From: Tubulanus polymorphus
Taxonomy: Eukaryota; Nemertea; Palaeonemertea; Tubulaniformes; Tubulanidae
Length of the DNA: 64,000 nucleotides
NCBI RefSeq assembly: GCF_964204645.1
Contig: NC_134025.1
Location: 10,235,001 to 10,299,000, forward strand
Direction of reading: 5' to 3'
Every line of letters starts with the position of its first letter. Position 1 is the first letter of the stretch. Made by a program: the position numbers and the translations under genes. Under the pieces are notes generated by a model. It saw nothing but the letters and a program-made list of their open reading frames with translations, ran no database searches and was not told where the DNA came from. Positions 39,355-50,635 of this stretch are shown in pieces.

Positions 39355-39801
39355 TACAGTAGAACTCACTTGATTCGGATTGCTAGGGACTGTCCGGATT
39401 TGTCAGAATTATGAATAATAGTTTAGAATGGTTTCAGGTTTAACCCTTTCAGTGCTGGCTAATTAATACCCCATAGTGCTGAAGATAATTTGAAAATTCT
39501 GAAAAATTCCACCATTAGTGTGTTGAATAACGGGAATAGCACTCTAATGCGTCTACACCCTGGCGCGGTATATCGTTAGTTACTAATATTTCACTATGTT
39601 CGACAGGTGCTGCCATCTTTCAAGAGAGATAATTAGTAATTACTAATTAAATCAATACACCGCAGTGTGGTGTACTAGCAAAATTCATCACTGATTCTTT
39701 CACCGCACTGCGGTGTAGACGCACTGAAAGGGTTAATGGACCAAGTATGAAAGGAGTGAAAATCCGCTTTGAAAATTCCGATTCAAGCGAGTTCTACTGT
39801 A
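39355..39801. repeat. Tc1/pogo-like TIR element containing a nested MITE
   Basis: The outer ends TACAGTAGAACTCACTTGA and TCAAGCGAGTTCTACTGTA are inverted copies bounded by TA. Removing the nested element at 39440-39736 leaves about 150 bases. The ends resemble the CAGTGGAACCTCGTTA ends of the element at 42076-42293. Confidence 0.75.
39440..39736 (+). repeat. piggyBac-type MITE inserted in the 39355-39801 element
   Basis: TTAACCCTTTCAGTGCTGGC at the left and GACGCACTGAAAGGGTTAA at the right, with TTAA at both ends, as expected for a TTAA target duplication. Three ACACCGC/GCGGTGT palindromic segments are present. It is 80-90% alike by eye to 37540-37834; no exact identity was computed. Confidence 0.87.
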
Positions 39802-40039
39802 GTACGAATTATTTATAGTTTCCATGATCAGTCCCAAGTGAATGGAAGTTTCATTCTTATTTTGTTGTGATGATTTGTATAGAAAATTGACCAGGACGAC
39901 ATTCCTTGATTCTTTGATTATCAGAAAATTATTCGGTCCTCTTCGTTAACGTGGTTCTTTTTCTAAGGTTTCTCTCATGTAAAATGTCAGTGCCCGCTAC
40001 TGAATAATGTTGTAAATGAATGCGTTATTATGTCACTCG

Positions 40040-40490
40040 GTAGGGCATTTTGAATTTCTTCTTCAGACTCTGGGCACGCTACAAATGGCGTGTGATTTCC
40101 TCGAAAGTTAGCAAGTATGATGTTACTAGGTCCGTAGATAAAAGCTATCGAAAATCTAATTTCTTGCGCTTTCAAAATCCTTATCAGTGCTCTAGACACT
40201 ACAAATGATGAGGGTTTTTCTTGAAAGATGGTAACTATGTGCCTGAAAATCAACTTTCTCGCTATTCCAAAATGGCCACTGTGGAGGACATCTTGAATTC
40301 CTTGTTAGCACCCTACATACACTGAATTATGTGTACCGGTAATTTCTTTTAAACTTGATATGGTAGGCATAATGGGTTAGGCCCACCAATGACACCTAAT
40401 GAAAATCAAGTTTCATGTTCCAATATGGCCGCCATGAACATTTTGAATTCCTTGTCAGTGCACTAGACACTAAAAACGTAGTTCAATTTT
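40040..40490. repeat. Degenerate tandem repeat, unit about 120-150 bases
   Basis: The motif TTTTGAATTCCTTGTCAGTGC followed by an ACTAGACACTA-like segment recurs, diverged, near 40046, 40165, 40290 and 40440, each preceded by an AATGGCC- or GGTAGGG-type stretch and followed by a conserved TTTCTTGAAAG-like block. Confidence 0.5.
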
Positions 40491-41082
40491 CTAGAGAGTT
40501 GAACAACTGAATCAACTGCAGTGGACTTTTTAGTAGGGCTGTTTGAACTTAACCTTTGAGATGCCAAACGTGTTGCGCATTTAACTCCATGTCCTGTTCT
40601 GTCTCAGTTGCCTGTCCCATAGTGTTGTCGTTTAAGAGAGAACAGTTTTTGAAATTGAACTGGAAAGCTTTTGAGTTAACCCTGACGGAATGCACCAAAG
40701 TATATTTGGTTAGACTATTCTGCTTAGGAACTCTGGGTCACATAAATTTAATAGTTGCTTCAGACCTGTGAACAGTTGCCTGCAGGCTGTCACAGAGAGT
40801 GACTCTTCAGTATCCTTCAGCGCCATTACTGTGATAGTTTTCATTCGTCATTCTGCGCGTACTTAATTCATTACATTCAGTATTGTTTCTTCGCGACTGA
40901 AAGATCGCCAGCCTCTCCCCCTTGTCTTAGTCGGCGGTATTTCTCTCGAAATTTCTTTTTGTAATCGAAAAATATGGAGAAACAAAATATCTCTCGATGG
41001 ATGTATCTGTGGTACTGCGCAGACGTTACACGTATTTACATGCGTCATAATGGCCGCCTCAACTTGGGCGAAAAAAAAGATT

Positions 41083-41280
41083 GATACCTTTTGTTTCTCA
41101 TTTCTGCTGAGCTTAAAAGTTGACCCAGCCGGCAGCGTATCTACCCTGTACATTACTTTTATTTGAAAATCATGATCAAGCTAACCATAACAGACTCGGC
41201 AGTGATAGAAACGAACTGATTACAAAATTTATTGCGGTTTACTAAAGTGACTCGGCCAATTAGGAGAAACGAGGTATCAT
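41083..41280 (+). repeat. TACCTTGTTTCTC MITE, copy 2
   Basis: Left GATACCTTTTGTTTCTCATTTCTG, given as GATACCTT and TGTTTCTCATTTCTG; right GGAGAAACGAGGTATCAT. Full internal structure is shared with 57859-58060, including CAGCGTATCTACCCTGTAC. Confidence 0.8.
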
Positions 41281-42075
41281 TTCATTTCAGCCTAAGCCAT
41301 TCGCGCTGAACTGCCGAACTGTGATGTCACGTGCACATCTACATCCATTCCTACATTATTTTTGATCTATATTATTATCCCATGTATTATGTCCTTGGAG
41401 TAATCTGACGCCAGTTTTAAGTGTCTTGCCGAATCGATCCCCGTGGTTGTTTTTTGTTGTTTCAGTGACGCGTGAAAATTGGATTTCTATCACAAATATC
41501 CGCGTAATCTCACTACTATATGCTAATGTACATGTATTACTACGATAGTGTGGCATTTTTCCTCTGTTTCTTGTGACATGTGGTCTGGTCTTCTCTATAT
41601 TGCTGTAACGAAAATTGTCTCGTACGAAAAAAACCTTGTTAAACATTTAACGATTGTAAATTTTATATAGAAATGTTTGGTGGCTGATGTTGAAGTAAAT
41701 ATACACTTTCCTGCTTTCACGATAATCAAATAGATTGTTTTTTTCTCTTGTGTAATATATATTTCTTCTCTTAAGGTTTGTTACGTTGTTCGAACTGCAG
41801 ATCGGCCAGTGATTTCCAAAATTAAGATAATCCGATATTGGCGATCGTAACCGGTACGTCGAGGATGAAAAAGAAAAATCTTTTTCGGAGATGGAATAAA
41901 TTTTCGATGAAACGTCGTTATATTCCCGCGATATCCCCCCCCCCCACCCGCGAGGAACCCTTTGGTTTGGACAAATATTTCTTGCTAATGCCAAGCTGAC
42001 CACGAATCAGTTCGGCCTAGAGACGTTTGGATCTGGAATGTGCGTAATTCATCATAGATTCTTGTTCAGAAGAAA

Positions 42076-42293
42076 TACAACGGAACCTTGTAACAGCGGA
42101 CTTCATGGGACCGGAAAATCTGTTCGTTATTACCGATAGTTCGTCATATCGTGAACTCTAAAACGAATTTAGAGTCCATGTTTATATCCAGTATGAAAAT
42201 ATTCAAATTGTATTACCAGGGACGAAATTCTGTTAATTTGTTGTATCCGATGAATCGATGTATCCGAGTTCATTATAACGAGGTTGCACTGTA
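42076..42293. repeat. Pogo/Tigger-like MITE with TA-flanked inverted ends
   Basis: Left TACAACGGAACCTTGTAAC and right TTATAACGAGGTTGCACTGTA are imperfect inverted repeats of the CAGTGGAACCTCGTTA type, with TA at both ends. Related single ends occur at 42719-42780 and 29400-29460. Confidence 0.7.
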
Positions 42294-42573
42294 ATTCTAC
42301 ACTGACCACGAATCAGTTCGGCCTAGAGATCTACCTGGAATGCGCATAATCTTTCATAGATTCTTATCCAGAAACCACACTATCAGTGGCCCTGTGAAAT
42401 AAACCCATATCAATATAATATTCGATTAACATGCAAACATACAATATACATATATTTAGAAGGATGAAAATAATTTATCACAATTTACATAGAGAATAGG
42501 AACTTATTTATCACTTGACTTGAGTGAAATCAATTTGCAAGAAAAAAAGTTAAGTCTGATTGTTTAACATTCG

Positions 42574-45500
42574 TTAGGTATTGTCTTTCTTCGTGACCAT
42601 CGGAACCGTTTCGTTCGCGTTATCACCGAGGTTTTTGTAATTTATCTGTGAGACAACTAGTAACCTGAAAGTAGAAATAATGATGAATCGGTAGATCACA
42701 ATATTCGTGATAAAAAACAACACAGCGGAACCTCGTTACAACGAACTTCACGGGATCAGAAAATATGTTCGTTGTAACCCAGAGCTGCCAACAGTTCCTG
42801 ATTTTCAGTATTTGTTACTATCTTATAACAAGAAATGCTTTATTCAATTTGTTACTGATAGCACTTTTCAGAGGTTGGTAGAGGTTGGTAGATAACCGAT
42901 AGTTTCACGGGTGTTTACCTGTATATCATTAGAATATTCTCGGTAGAAGGTTCAGATAGTTAGATACATAAAAAGCGAAACCGTTTGGGTTTTTTATTAT
43001 GATGGACATTTACGTAACTGTATAGAGAATTTCATCGGAAAACTTACTTGACTCCGTACACAAGAATGACTATCGAACAGACAAGACCGACGACCGAATC
43101 TAAATACCAGATCGATGTATTCTCGTCGTATTCTATAGAGCTTATAACTATGGCTAAACCGATGATGAACCCGATAAATGAATTCAAAGCTGAAATTCGA
43201 AAGAACACAGTTTGTATGAGCAGATCTATACCTTCATGTTAAGTTTTCAGAGGGGGCGGATCCAATGGGGAAAGTGCAGAGGGTGCGCCCGGCTCAAAAT
43301 TGTCAAGTTATCCTGACACTTAATAGGAAAATGAAAAATATTAAACTGATACCTAAAAAAGTCTATATTCATCAGCTTCTCTGTTTAACCAAAAAATGAG
43401 TTAATATTTTCCGATCAGCTTTTTTCGGGGTGCCCTTTTAATTATATGATATGCCCTATTCCGAGGTGCACCCTGCCTGAATCAGACCATAGATCCGCCC
43501 CTGCAGCCTCCCTGCGCCTCAATTGACTTAATACATGCACCAACAAATGTAGTCGATATCCATAGAGAAGAATAGAAAAAAATGATACAAATGATTTTCA
43601 TGGACAAAGAAGGGTATTTTTCATCATCATAAAATCCGTTTCCCCCTGATAACTCATTTCACATCGTTTTGTTCGTCATAGGTATCGATCGATAATCGGC
43701 AATTCTATTGAACAGTAAAGCCGTCCACCAGAATAACAAACACTTATACAACATGTGTTATCAATGATGTTTGAAGAATTGTCTATAGTCTATTATCTAT
43801 GTATGAATATAAATGTTATCGTGAAGGATTGTTAACTATAGCATTCATTCATATGTAATTAAACCACCACCCATGACCGTTCTTACCGTCTGTTACCATT
43901 GCCGCACTTTCTATTTTGTAACCGATGAACAGCTTCATGCCGGCAAGTACGAAACATAGTATTGCGTTTATCAAACTCAAGTGCCAAATATTTGCATCCT
44001 AGACCGAAATGAAGGGATACGCGAGTAAAAATGTTGTATTATTTTGAACAAAATAAACGAATACGCTTTAGAACTGTAGATTCGTGGATATGTATGAATA
44101 ACCCGTATCGCACCGGGTCTTGGACTATGGAACGATCTCGGCCGTGGCAACATCTAGAGAAAGCGCATTCACCTAATATATTGAGCTGATAAACCATACA
44201 TGGTTCGCAAGATGGGTGTAATAAGAAACCAGAAAAATTACGCCGGACCCGAATCACTGGCTTATGGGTGTGTTTTTGTGCCAATGTGCCTTTAATACTT
44301 CATTTCAATATGCCTATGGGAATATGAATGATTAGTTAAATAACAGGGAATTGTTGGGGATACAGCGTCAAATCTAACGAATCAAATTTCAGTTCAAACA
44401 GGATTTGACTTATTTTACTCCAAAATGGTTAACTGTGATTGATCCGACCTTTGATAAGATAACTATGGTAAAAACTGGATTGGAGAACTGTTTTACACGT
44501 AAAGAAAATAACAAAACGTACCCGTGCGGTGTGAACTTGTACTATTAGATCGTGTAGTGATTTTATGAACGTTGATAAAAACGACAACAAAAACAAAACG
44601 CCGAGAATGATACATGCACTGTAAAAATATTACAAACAAAACAAGTAAACAACGATTTATATGGTCTATAGATTTGGCCCAGGGCCCGATTCGGGTTGGG
44701 CAGAATTAAGCGGTTTTCGCCGAATTTTTACTAAGGTAAAAGTGGTAAAAAACCCACGAAGACAAAACTAAGAGAGTATTAGATGTTTTGTACTCAACTC
44801 TACGAGCCATCAAAACTGAAAATGTTCCAAGGTTTTGAAATGTAGAAATATAGGATTGAGTCGAAATGTCAAATACTCTCTTAGTTTTTTCTTTACATTT
44901 GTGGGTTCAATGTTAATTTTGCCAAGGCCTTTCTCAACATTTAATCAAATTCTACTTTATAAATTAAAATATATTTCATTAATGATGTAAAGATATACGG
45001 TGTGTATACGACAAAATAGAACTTCCCCTTCACTCACACAACTTCTCGTTTCGACGCGTACATATCCTTTTCTTTACTGTGAAATCGCCACAAAACGACA
45101 GCAGAAGTAAAACAGTCCATGAACGAATTTATCTAAACCAGAAAAAAAAACCTGGTAAACCAAAATAAATCAATCATTTTTTAGGGAATCCGAAATCGAT
45201 TTCAACAAAGTTTCATTCTAAAAATTGAGGAATTATCTATCGTGCCTATGTTTGTCCCTATGTCACCCGCCAAATGTTGTGGAGGATGTTTTTTTTTTCT
45301 TTTTGTTAATTTTTTAAATTTTCTTTCCTGCAAATATTAATTCACATAATGCTTAATTTCTATAATTTATACAAATCTTCATTGATTAACATTTAACATC
45401 TGTCCTTCTGCTCTGCACCTTTCAGTGCTTCTATATACGTATATACGATTTTATTGCAATTTTGCGACAGTATAGTATTCAGTTGGCGAATTGATGAAAG

Positions 45501-46490
45501 TTTTTTTGTCGATAATTCTATTCGCGATATCTCACGAGTGTAATTCAATAAAATGTGCAGAGGCTATATCTCTTACCGCAAATGCATAGGACGCCGCACT
45601 GTTATCAAATATGGCCAGAACTGAAATGCATGTAATATATAGGCACTTAGATACTATGTGACAAATATCAATGACAAAAATATGGCATGAGAACGGACTA
45701 ATGATCATTAAATATAGATCAATTATCCTATAAACCACAGGCAACATTACGAGAACATTCGAGAGGGCGCGTAGATTTATTATCGTGGATTCTTTTTTTT
45801 TTGGAAATCACATTTTCATACCTAAAGTGAATATACCAATGACTAGCGTGACTACGATCGATGTATAGGACACGATCAACGCGGCGACCCTCATTTGATC
45901 GGCACCTTTCGTGTCGAGTTTGTGGCGACTTTTACCCCGTATCAGTTGATCTGAAATCATATTAATATAATCAATCATCAGAGTTGAATATGATCGCACG
46001 AACACCTGCTCCTTCACAAAATGACTATTTCATATGTCCGCGTATAATGTGTGCGTACATTATCAGTATGCGCGGCTAAAGAAAGATTGAAACTTTCAGA
46101 TATAAATCGAATGTGACTGACGAGAATGTAATTTTTCTCAAAATCAGATAAAGAGCTCTCGTGAGCGCCATTGATAATCTAATTCAGAAGTTCGATAAAA
46201 AGATATACAAGTTAGGCAAACTGGTGTAAAAGCATGTTATGATCAATGAACGAGGGGCCTTTCTTTCATAAGAGATTATAGTTCATGTTTTCTCCAATTA
46301 TAGAATTAATTAGAATTTATGACGTCATCTTGCAAGAGTTCTGATAGAGCTGGGAATTTCAATCCTCGTTACCTTTTTCGGACTTACTACGATCCCCTTT
46401 CTCGCTCTTCTCATCGCCTTCGTTTACGGCCGCTGCTCCTTTACCCTCGTCCACCTTGCTGCTGTTGTCATTCTCCCTATTTTGTGACAT
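42574..46490 (-). CDS. TMEM163: TMEM163-like zinc efflux membrane protein
   Basis: Eight exons on the minus strand: 46490-46373, 45950-45822, 45620-45577, 45132-45038, 44618-44522, 43998-43887, 43189-43048, 42664-42574; phases 1/1/0/2/0/1/2, 275 residues (human 289). TMEM163 is a six-helix cation-diffusion-facilitator relative moving zinc at the plasma membrane and in vesicles. The first ~40 residues are charged and disordered (many Glu/Lys/Ser). Six hydrophobic segments follow, with family landmarks AVVLWRFHS, ACIILGVLFLLS, SLHDL, MVTDALNSFIG, WYLDSVVGLV and VYGVKLL. At residue 99 an Asn replaces the first Asp of the human DAILD zinc motif, while Asp103 keeps the second. An adjacent divergent promoter partner was not seen. 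Intron 6 holds a hAT-like MITE. Confidence 0.9.
43248..43503. repeat. hAT-like MITE (TMEM163 intron 6)
   Basis: Left CAGAGGGGGCGGATCCAATGG and right CCATAGATCCGCCCCTG form an imperfect terminal inverted repeat of the same class as 16510-16768. The interior has no open frame. Confidence 0.65.
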
Positions 46491-49400
46491 TTATATAGAT
46501 CGCGTGTGAATTAGAATGTGTGCACGAAATGGTAAGTGTAACGCCTCGCAACTACATGACAGTGTTCATCTGAAATAGGACGAAATGTCAAGTTTCTTCT
46601 GGCTCCCAAACCACTGATGTCATCATTATTGCGCTATATGTTTACATGAAATAAACACATTATGTAATATATATATAACATTCGCCTTTTAACTACGTTA
46701 TCGCCATATATATGGTAAAAACTCGCAGGTCAGAAAGTTGAAGACGAATTTCTCACTATCTAATATTGATCCGTGCGGATCTGGTCACTGTGATTCGAAT
46801 TGCAGAGCGCCAAAGGGTCCCTGGCATATAAATTGATGATGTACAAATTAGACTAGCATCAGCCAGGAGGTTTGGGCCAGTAACTTAATCCACGAATAGG
46901 TGGACCACGAATAGGTCTGTCTATATGTATAGGCCTATACATCTTTCTTTAAACTTGCAGTTTATAATTTGATTATGATTGAACAGTAATAGGCTTCAGT
47001 GTATTCAGCTGTCTCAACAATATGTATTTTCATTTTGATCATCCGCGTATCGTAGGCCTACACAATAAACGAAATATCTTATCTATATCCGTTATGAGCA
47101 ATATCATTACCATGACCATCTTACAGGACCACGCGGTAGAAATAGAGACCATAATTCTGAATATGTTACCAGCAATTCAACTGATAAGCGTAAAAATGTA
47201 AAGTAATAGATGCTATTAAAATTCAGTCTTTATGAATTTTTAATGCTATGTATGCTTTAATGTATACGTAAGTGTATTTGGATTCTTTTAATAAAAGGTT
47301 TGAACGTTGGTTTCTGAAAATAAAGACTCGATATTAAAGTAGAGCATACGCAATATTTTTTAAAGTCATTAATTCATTTTTAATTCATTTAAGACAAACA
47401 ATCATCAAGAATCTTGTGGCTGTTGCGGCCGCATTTGTACTGTTCTTTTTTCTTTTTCATGAATAGTAATTTATTTGCATAAATCAATGCGTATGTATAC
47501 GCTCAAGCGCTCGATGAATAGCGAAACAAAAAACTAATTATTTCGATTTCATCGCGCGCTGTACGCAGGTTTTGATGACATAAAATCTACATTAACAAAG
47601 CGCGTCCATGTGTGTGTATTGCGTCTCGTTTCCGCAGTTAGTCTGGTGATATGGATCTTTCATTACGATGCGGCCTATCGATAATTTGACAATCTGGTGG
47701 TCCAACCGTAAAAATTGATATTTGGATGTATGATTTCATGAGGTTCTAATATCCTCATCGGATTTTTGTGATTTTGTTCGCTTTTACAATACTTGGCTTT
47801 TCTATAATCAAGTTCTAAAATTATGATGATTACGGCGTCGTAATGTATTTAAAAAAATACGCGCAGTCCCTTATCGGTTGGAATCAAACTGTTTGTAGGC
47901 GCCAACTCAAAGTTTACACGCACATTGTCTATTCATTACAGTCCATATTAATTTTTGCAACTTAAATTACAAAGGAATACATGTATATACCTACTTAAAT
48001 TTCAAAGGACTACACCTCACCTCAGCTTTTCAAATTATAATACACTATGTGGTTTGCTTTCTACATAATTTTATTTGAAGCATTTGCGTACATCTATTCC
48101 ACTTATCTTCAATTGTGGCGTACGAGTCCCATCTCGGTAATCAAAACGTTTAAGTCTGAATCTTACTAATCCCATCCGATTCTGATAATAAAATCCCACG
48201 ATATTTACATTAGATTCTACTTCGATAACGGATGGATAAAGTTGTTTACAAGTGATAAAGCTTTGAATAACGACTATCGATATCGAATGTAAAAAAACTA
48301 GTTAAATTTGCGCCATCGACTTAATGAAAGAAACCCTGCTATTGGATCTAATCACGGATCATTCATGTTTGTCGTAGCCTCAGAGAAATTTGGAATGTTA
48401 TAGTTTATTGCACGTGTTTCCTCGCCTCAATTTTGCGAGTATCTCAAGTAATTGCGGAACGCGTGTTTAACAGAGTTGAAATGAGTTAAGTCTGTGCAGC
48501 CGATCCTGGAACCAGTTTGTGGATGCGGAAGATGGGCTCAACTCTTGTAATCATGATAACTCATTTTTTATTTGATTTACGTTTACGTGGATTTTGATAG
48601 TTGAGAAAATTGAACAGCTGAATGAAGTAGCAGTGAGAGCCTTCAGGGAGAGGCGCACTCCCAAAGGGCATATCTTAAAATCAAAAAACAAAATAAACTC
48701 ATTTTTGGAAATAAAGAGATAAAGGTTATGGATTTAAACATGTTTAGGCATCAGTTTAAGTTCAATTTACATGTATTTCATTTTGCCGTAAAATTCCTGG
48801 GCAACTTGATATTTTCAGGGGGGATTGCGCAGCCCCTGCACCCTCCCCTTGGATCCATGATAATGATAATGATGATATCTAATGACAACTTTTCATTCTC
48901 AAAAATCTAAGATTCGGACAAATTGGAACTAAAGCTTGATTAGCTTTGTGGGGCCTGGGACGAGGAGGAAATAGCACCCTCCTAAAAACTGGGCATATAA
49001 ATGAGAAAAATAAAAAAGCACAAATATAACATACCTCGGAAGAAAATGTAACCGAATAGTCAACCCGTTGTTCTCGTGTCTATGTGATAAATCGGAATGA
49101 ATTTAGTATGAACCGAGTTCACGATTTAGCAATGATTATTATGATAACGCTTGTGCAAGCAGTAACAATTGCGTGGCGTGGCTCTCGAGAGACGCGGACA
49201 GATGTTTAGCTGTTCATCAAAATGGCTTAGATCGATTTCCTCCTCGCCCAGGACACCTGTCATATCCGAAACTATTCCAATTTCGTCGTTCAAATAATTA
49301 CAATTTGTGGCATAAGGCTTAATCCGGTGTCAATCGATCGAATTGCTTATATTGATCGATCGTTAATGAACAGAATATGAGATTTTTCAAAACGCATTCA

Positions 49401-50635
49401 TCTAAATCAGTGGAAAAAAAAGTTCTATGGATAGGCCTACCCGGTGGGCAAGAGTGTGCTTTATCAGTAATTCGTTTGTCCCCACAGTTGCAGGGGCTCT
49501 AAAGGGGCCTAAATGCACGCCTTTTATGATGTTGATGCAATTCAGTCTTTTTATCGCCCTACTGGTCGGTATACGACAGAATATTGGTTAGTCGCCCCGG
49601 GGTCTCTAGCTCGTCGATGTTATAAAGTTGGATAGTCCCACGACTTATTTTTGTACAAACCAATCTATTAAAACGCTGAATAAAAAATCTGATTCAAACT
49701 AATTTTTTGACCTGATCAGGCCTTCTGATGTGTTCACAACGTTCCCTATTTCTTGATTGGAAAGCTACACATCTGAAAGGCGCATTATTCTGAAAATAAA
49801 ATCTCCTCTAGCAATTTAACATAATGCGGAAAAACACTTACACACAGTGTTCACACCTATACGGTTCCTCTTTAAATGAGTGATGAAATATTTCAACTTA
49901 CCATTACACGAACATTCATATTCATATTTAATAGGCTAGCCTATAGTAACGGAGCTATGATAGACCTGCAGACCTAAGCCTAATTTTTTTTCAGTAATTC
50001 TGTCAATAGCTTTACTGAGTCTCGACCTGTAGAAAGCACAGTCGAGGGCTCTCCGCTTTAAGAGCAACATAATCTAGTAAAACTTGACACGATTTTGTGT
50101 TTTTTATTTTGTAGTAGGCCTAGGGCCTACATGTCTAGCTTACCCATATTCAATTCGACGTTATATAGCAAGCAAGCTGTCGTGACGATATTTCAATTAA
50201 TCAAACATCTATTATTAGTAGGACAGTAACAATTCACCTGGCGTTGAGACTTTAGATATTGAGGAAAAAATCATTCCTATGATTTTCCATCAAGCATTAT
50301 CTATACCGAGTAATCTGAGACCAGCAATAGAACGGTCCTTTTCCCAGGATTCGAATTTTTCCAACGGGGCCGCTGTAGCAACTGAATTGAATTGTTGAAA
50401 GTCTGTTGGATGAAAAAAGGGGATCCAGATGAATAAGAACAATGATCAGCTCGTCAGTTCATCATTATTCATCTAAAAAGTGACGAACACCAGTAGTTTA
50501 ATATATAAGATGAAAAAGTGAATAATAAATCGCGAAAATCAAATATGGACCTTCTAGTGATTTTGTAATGAAGTTGAAATCGGGATTCGATCCCGCGAAT
50601 ATGTAGTCTCCAACTGTGGTAAGCGAGTATTCAAA
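46491..50635. other. Divergent intergenic region between TMEM163 and LETMD1
   Basis: About 4.1 kb without a recognisable coding exon. The TMEM163 promoter and 5' UTR should lie in its left part. 48640-48860 is a repeat with a GGGCGCACTCCC-like left end and a GCACCCTCCCCTTGGATCC-like right end, loosely related to the hAT-like MITEs. TAGGCCTA-type motifs recur. 50585-50600 carries a B-box-like GGGATTCGATCCC. Confidence 0.45.

Larger units (their letters stand above)
35280..42573. other. BAHD1 3' UTR and repeat-rich intergenic region before TMEM163
   Basis: About 7.3 kb with no recognisable conserved coding exon. BAHD1's 3' UTR begins here; an ATTAAA at 35495-35500 is a weak polyadenylation candidate. 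The remainder contains an AT microsatellite, two piggyBac-type MITE families, a nested insertion, a degenerate tandem repeat (40040-40490), a TACCTTGTTTCTC MITE and a pogo-like MITE, each listed separately. Short open frames such as 35845-36072 and 38171-38371 have no protein-family features. Confidence 0.5.

Noticed and set aside
40040-40490. CRISPR-like repeat array
   Set aside because: Units are long, diverged and not separated by regular spacers, and this is a eukaryotic genome.
43048-43242. 64-codon plus-strand frame
   Set aside because: It is the reverse strand of TMEM163 exon 7, which has correct splice sites and family motifs.
42574-46490. SLC30A zinc transporter
   Set aside because: The six-helix layout is shared, but the sequence landmarks and short tail match TMEM163 rather than SLC30A proteins.
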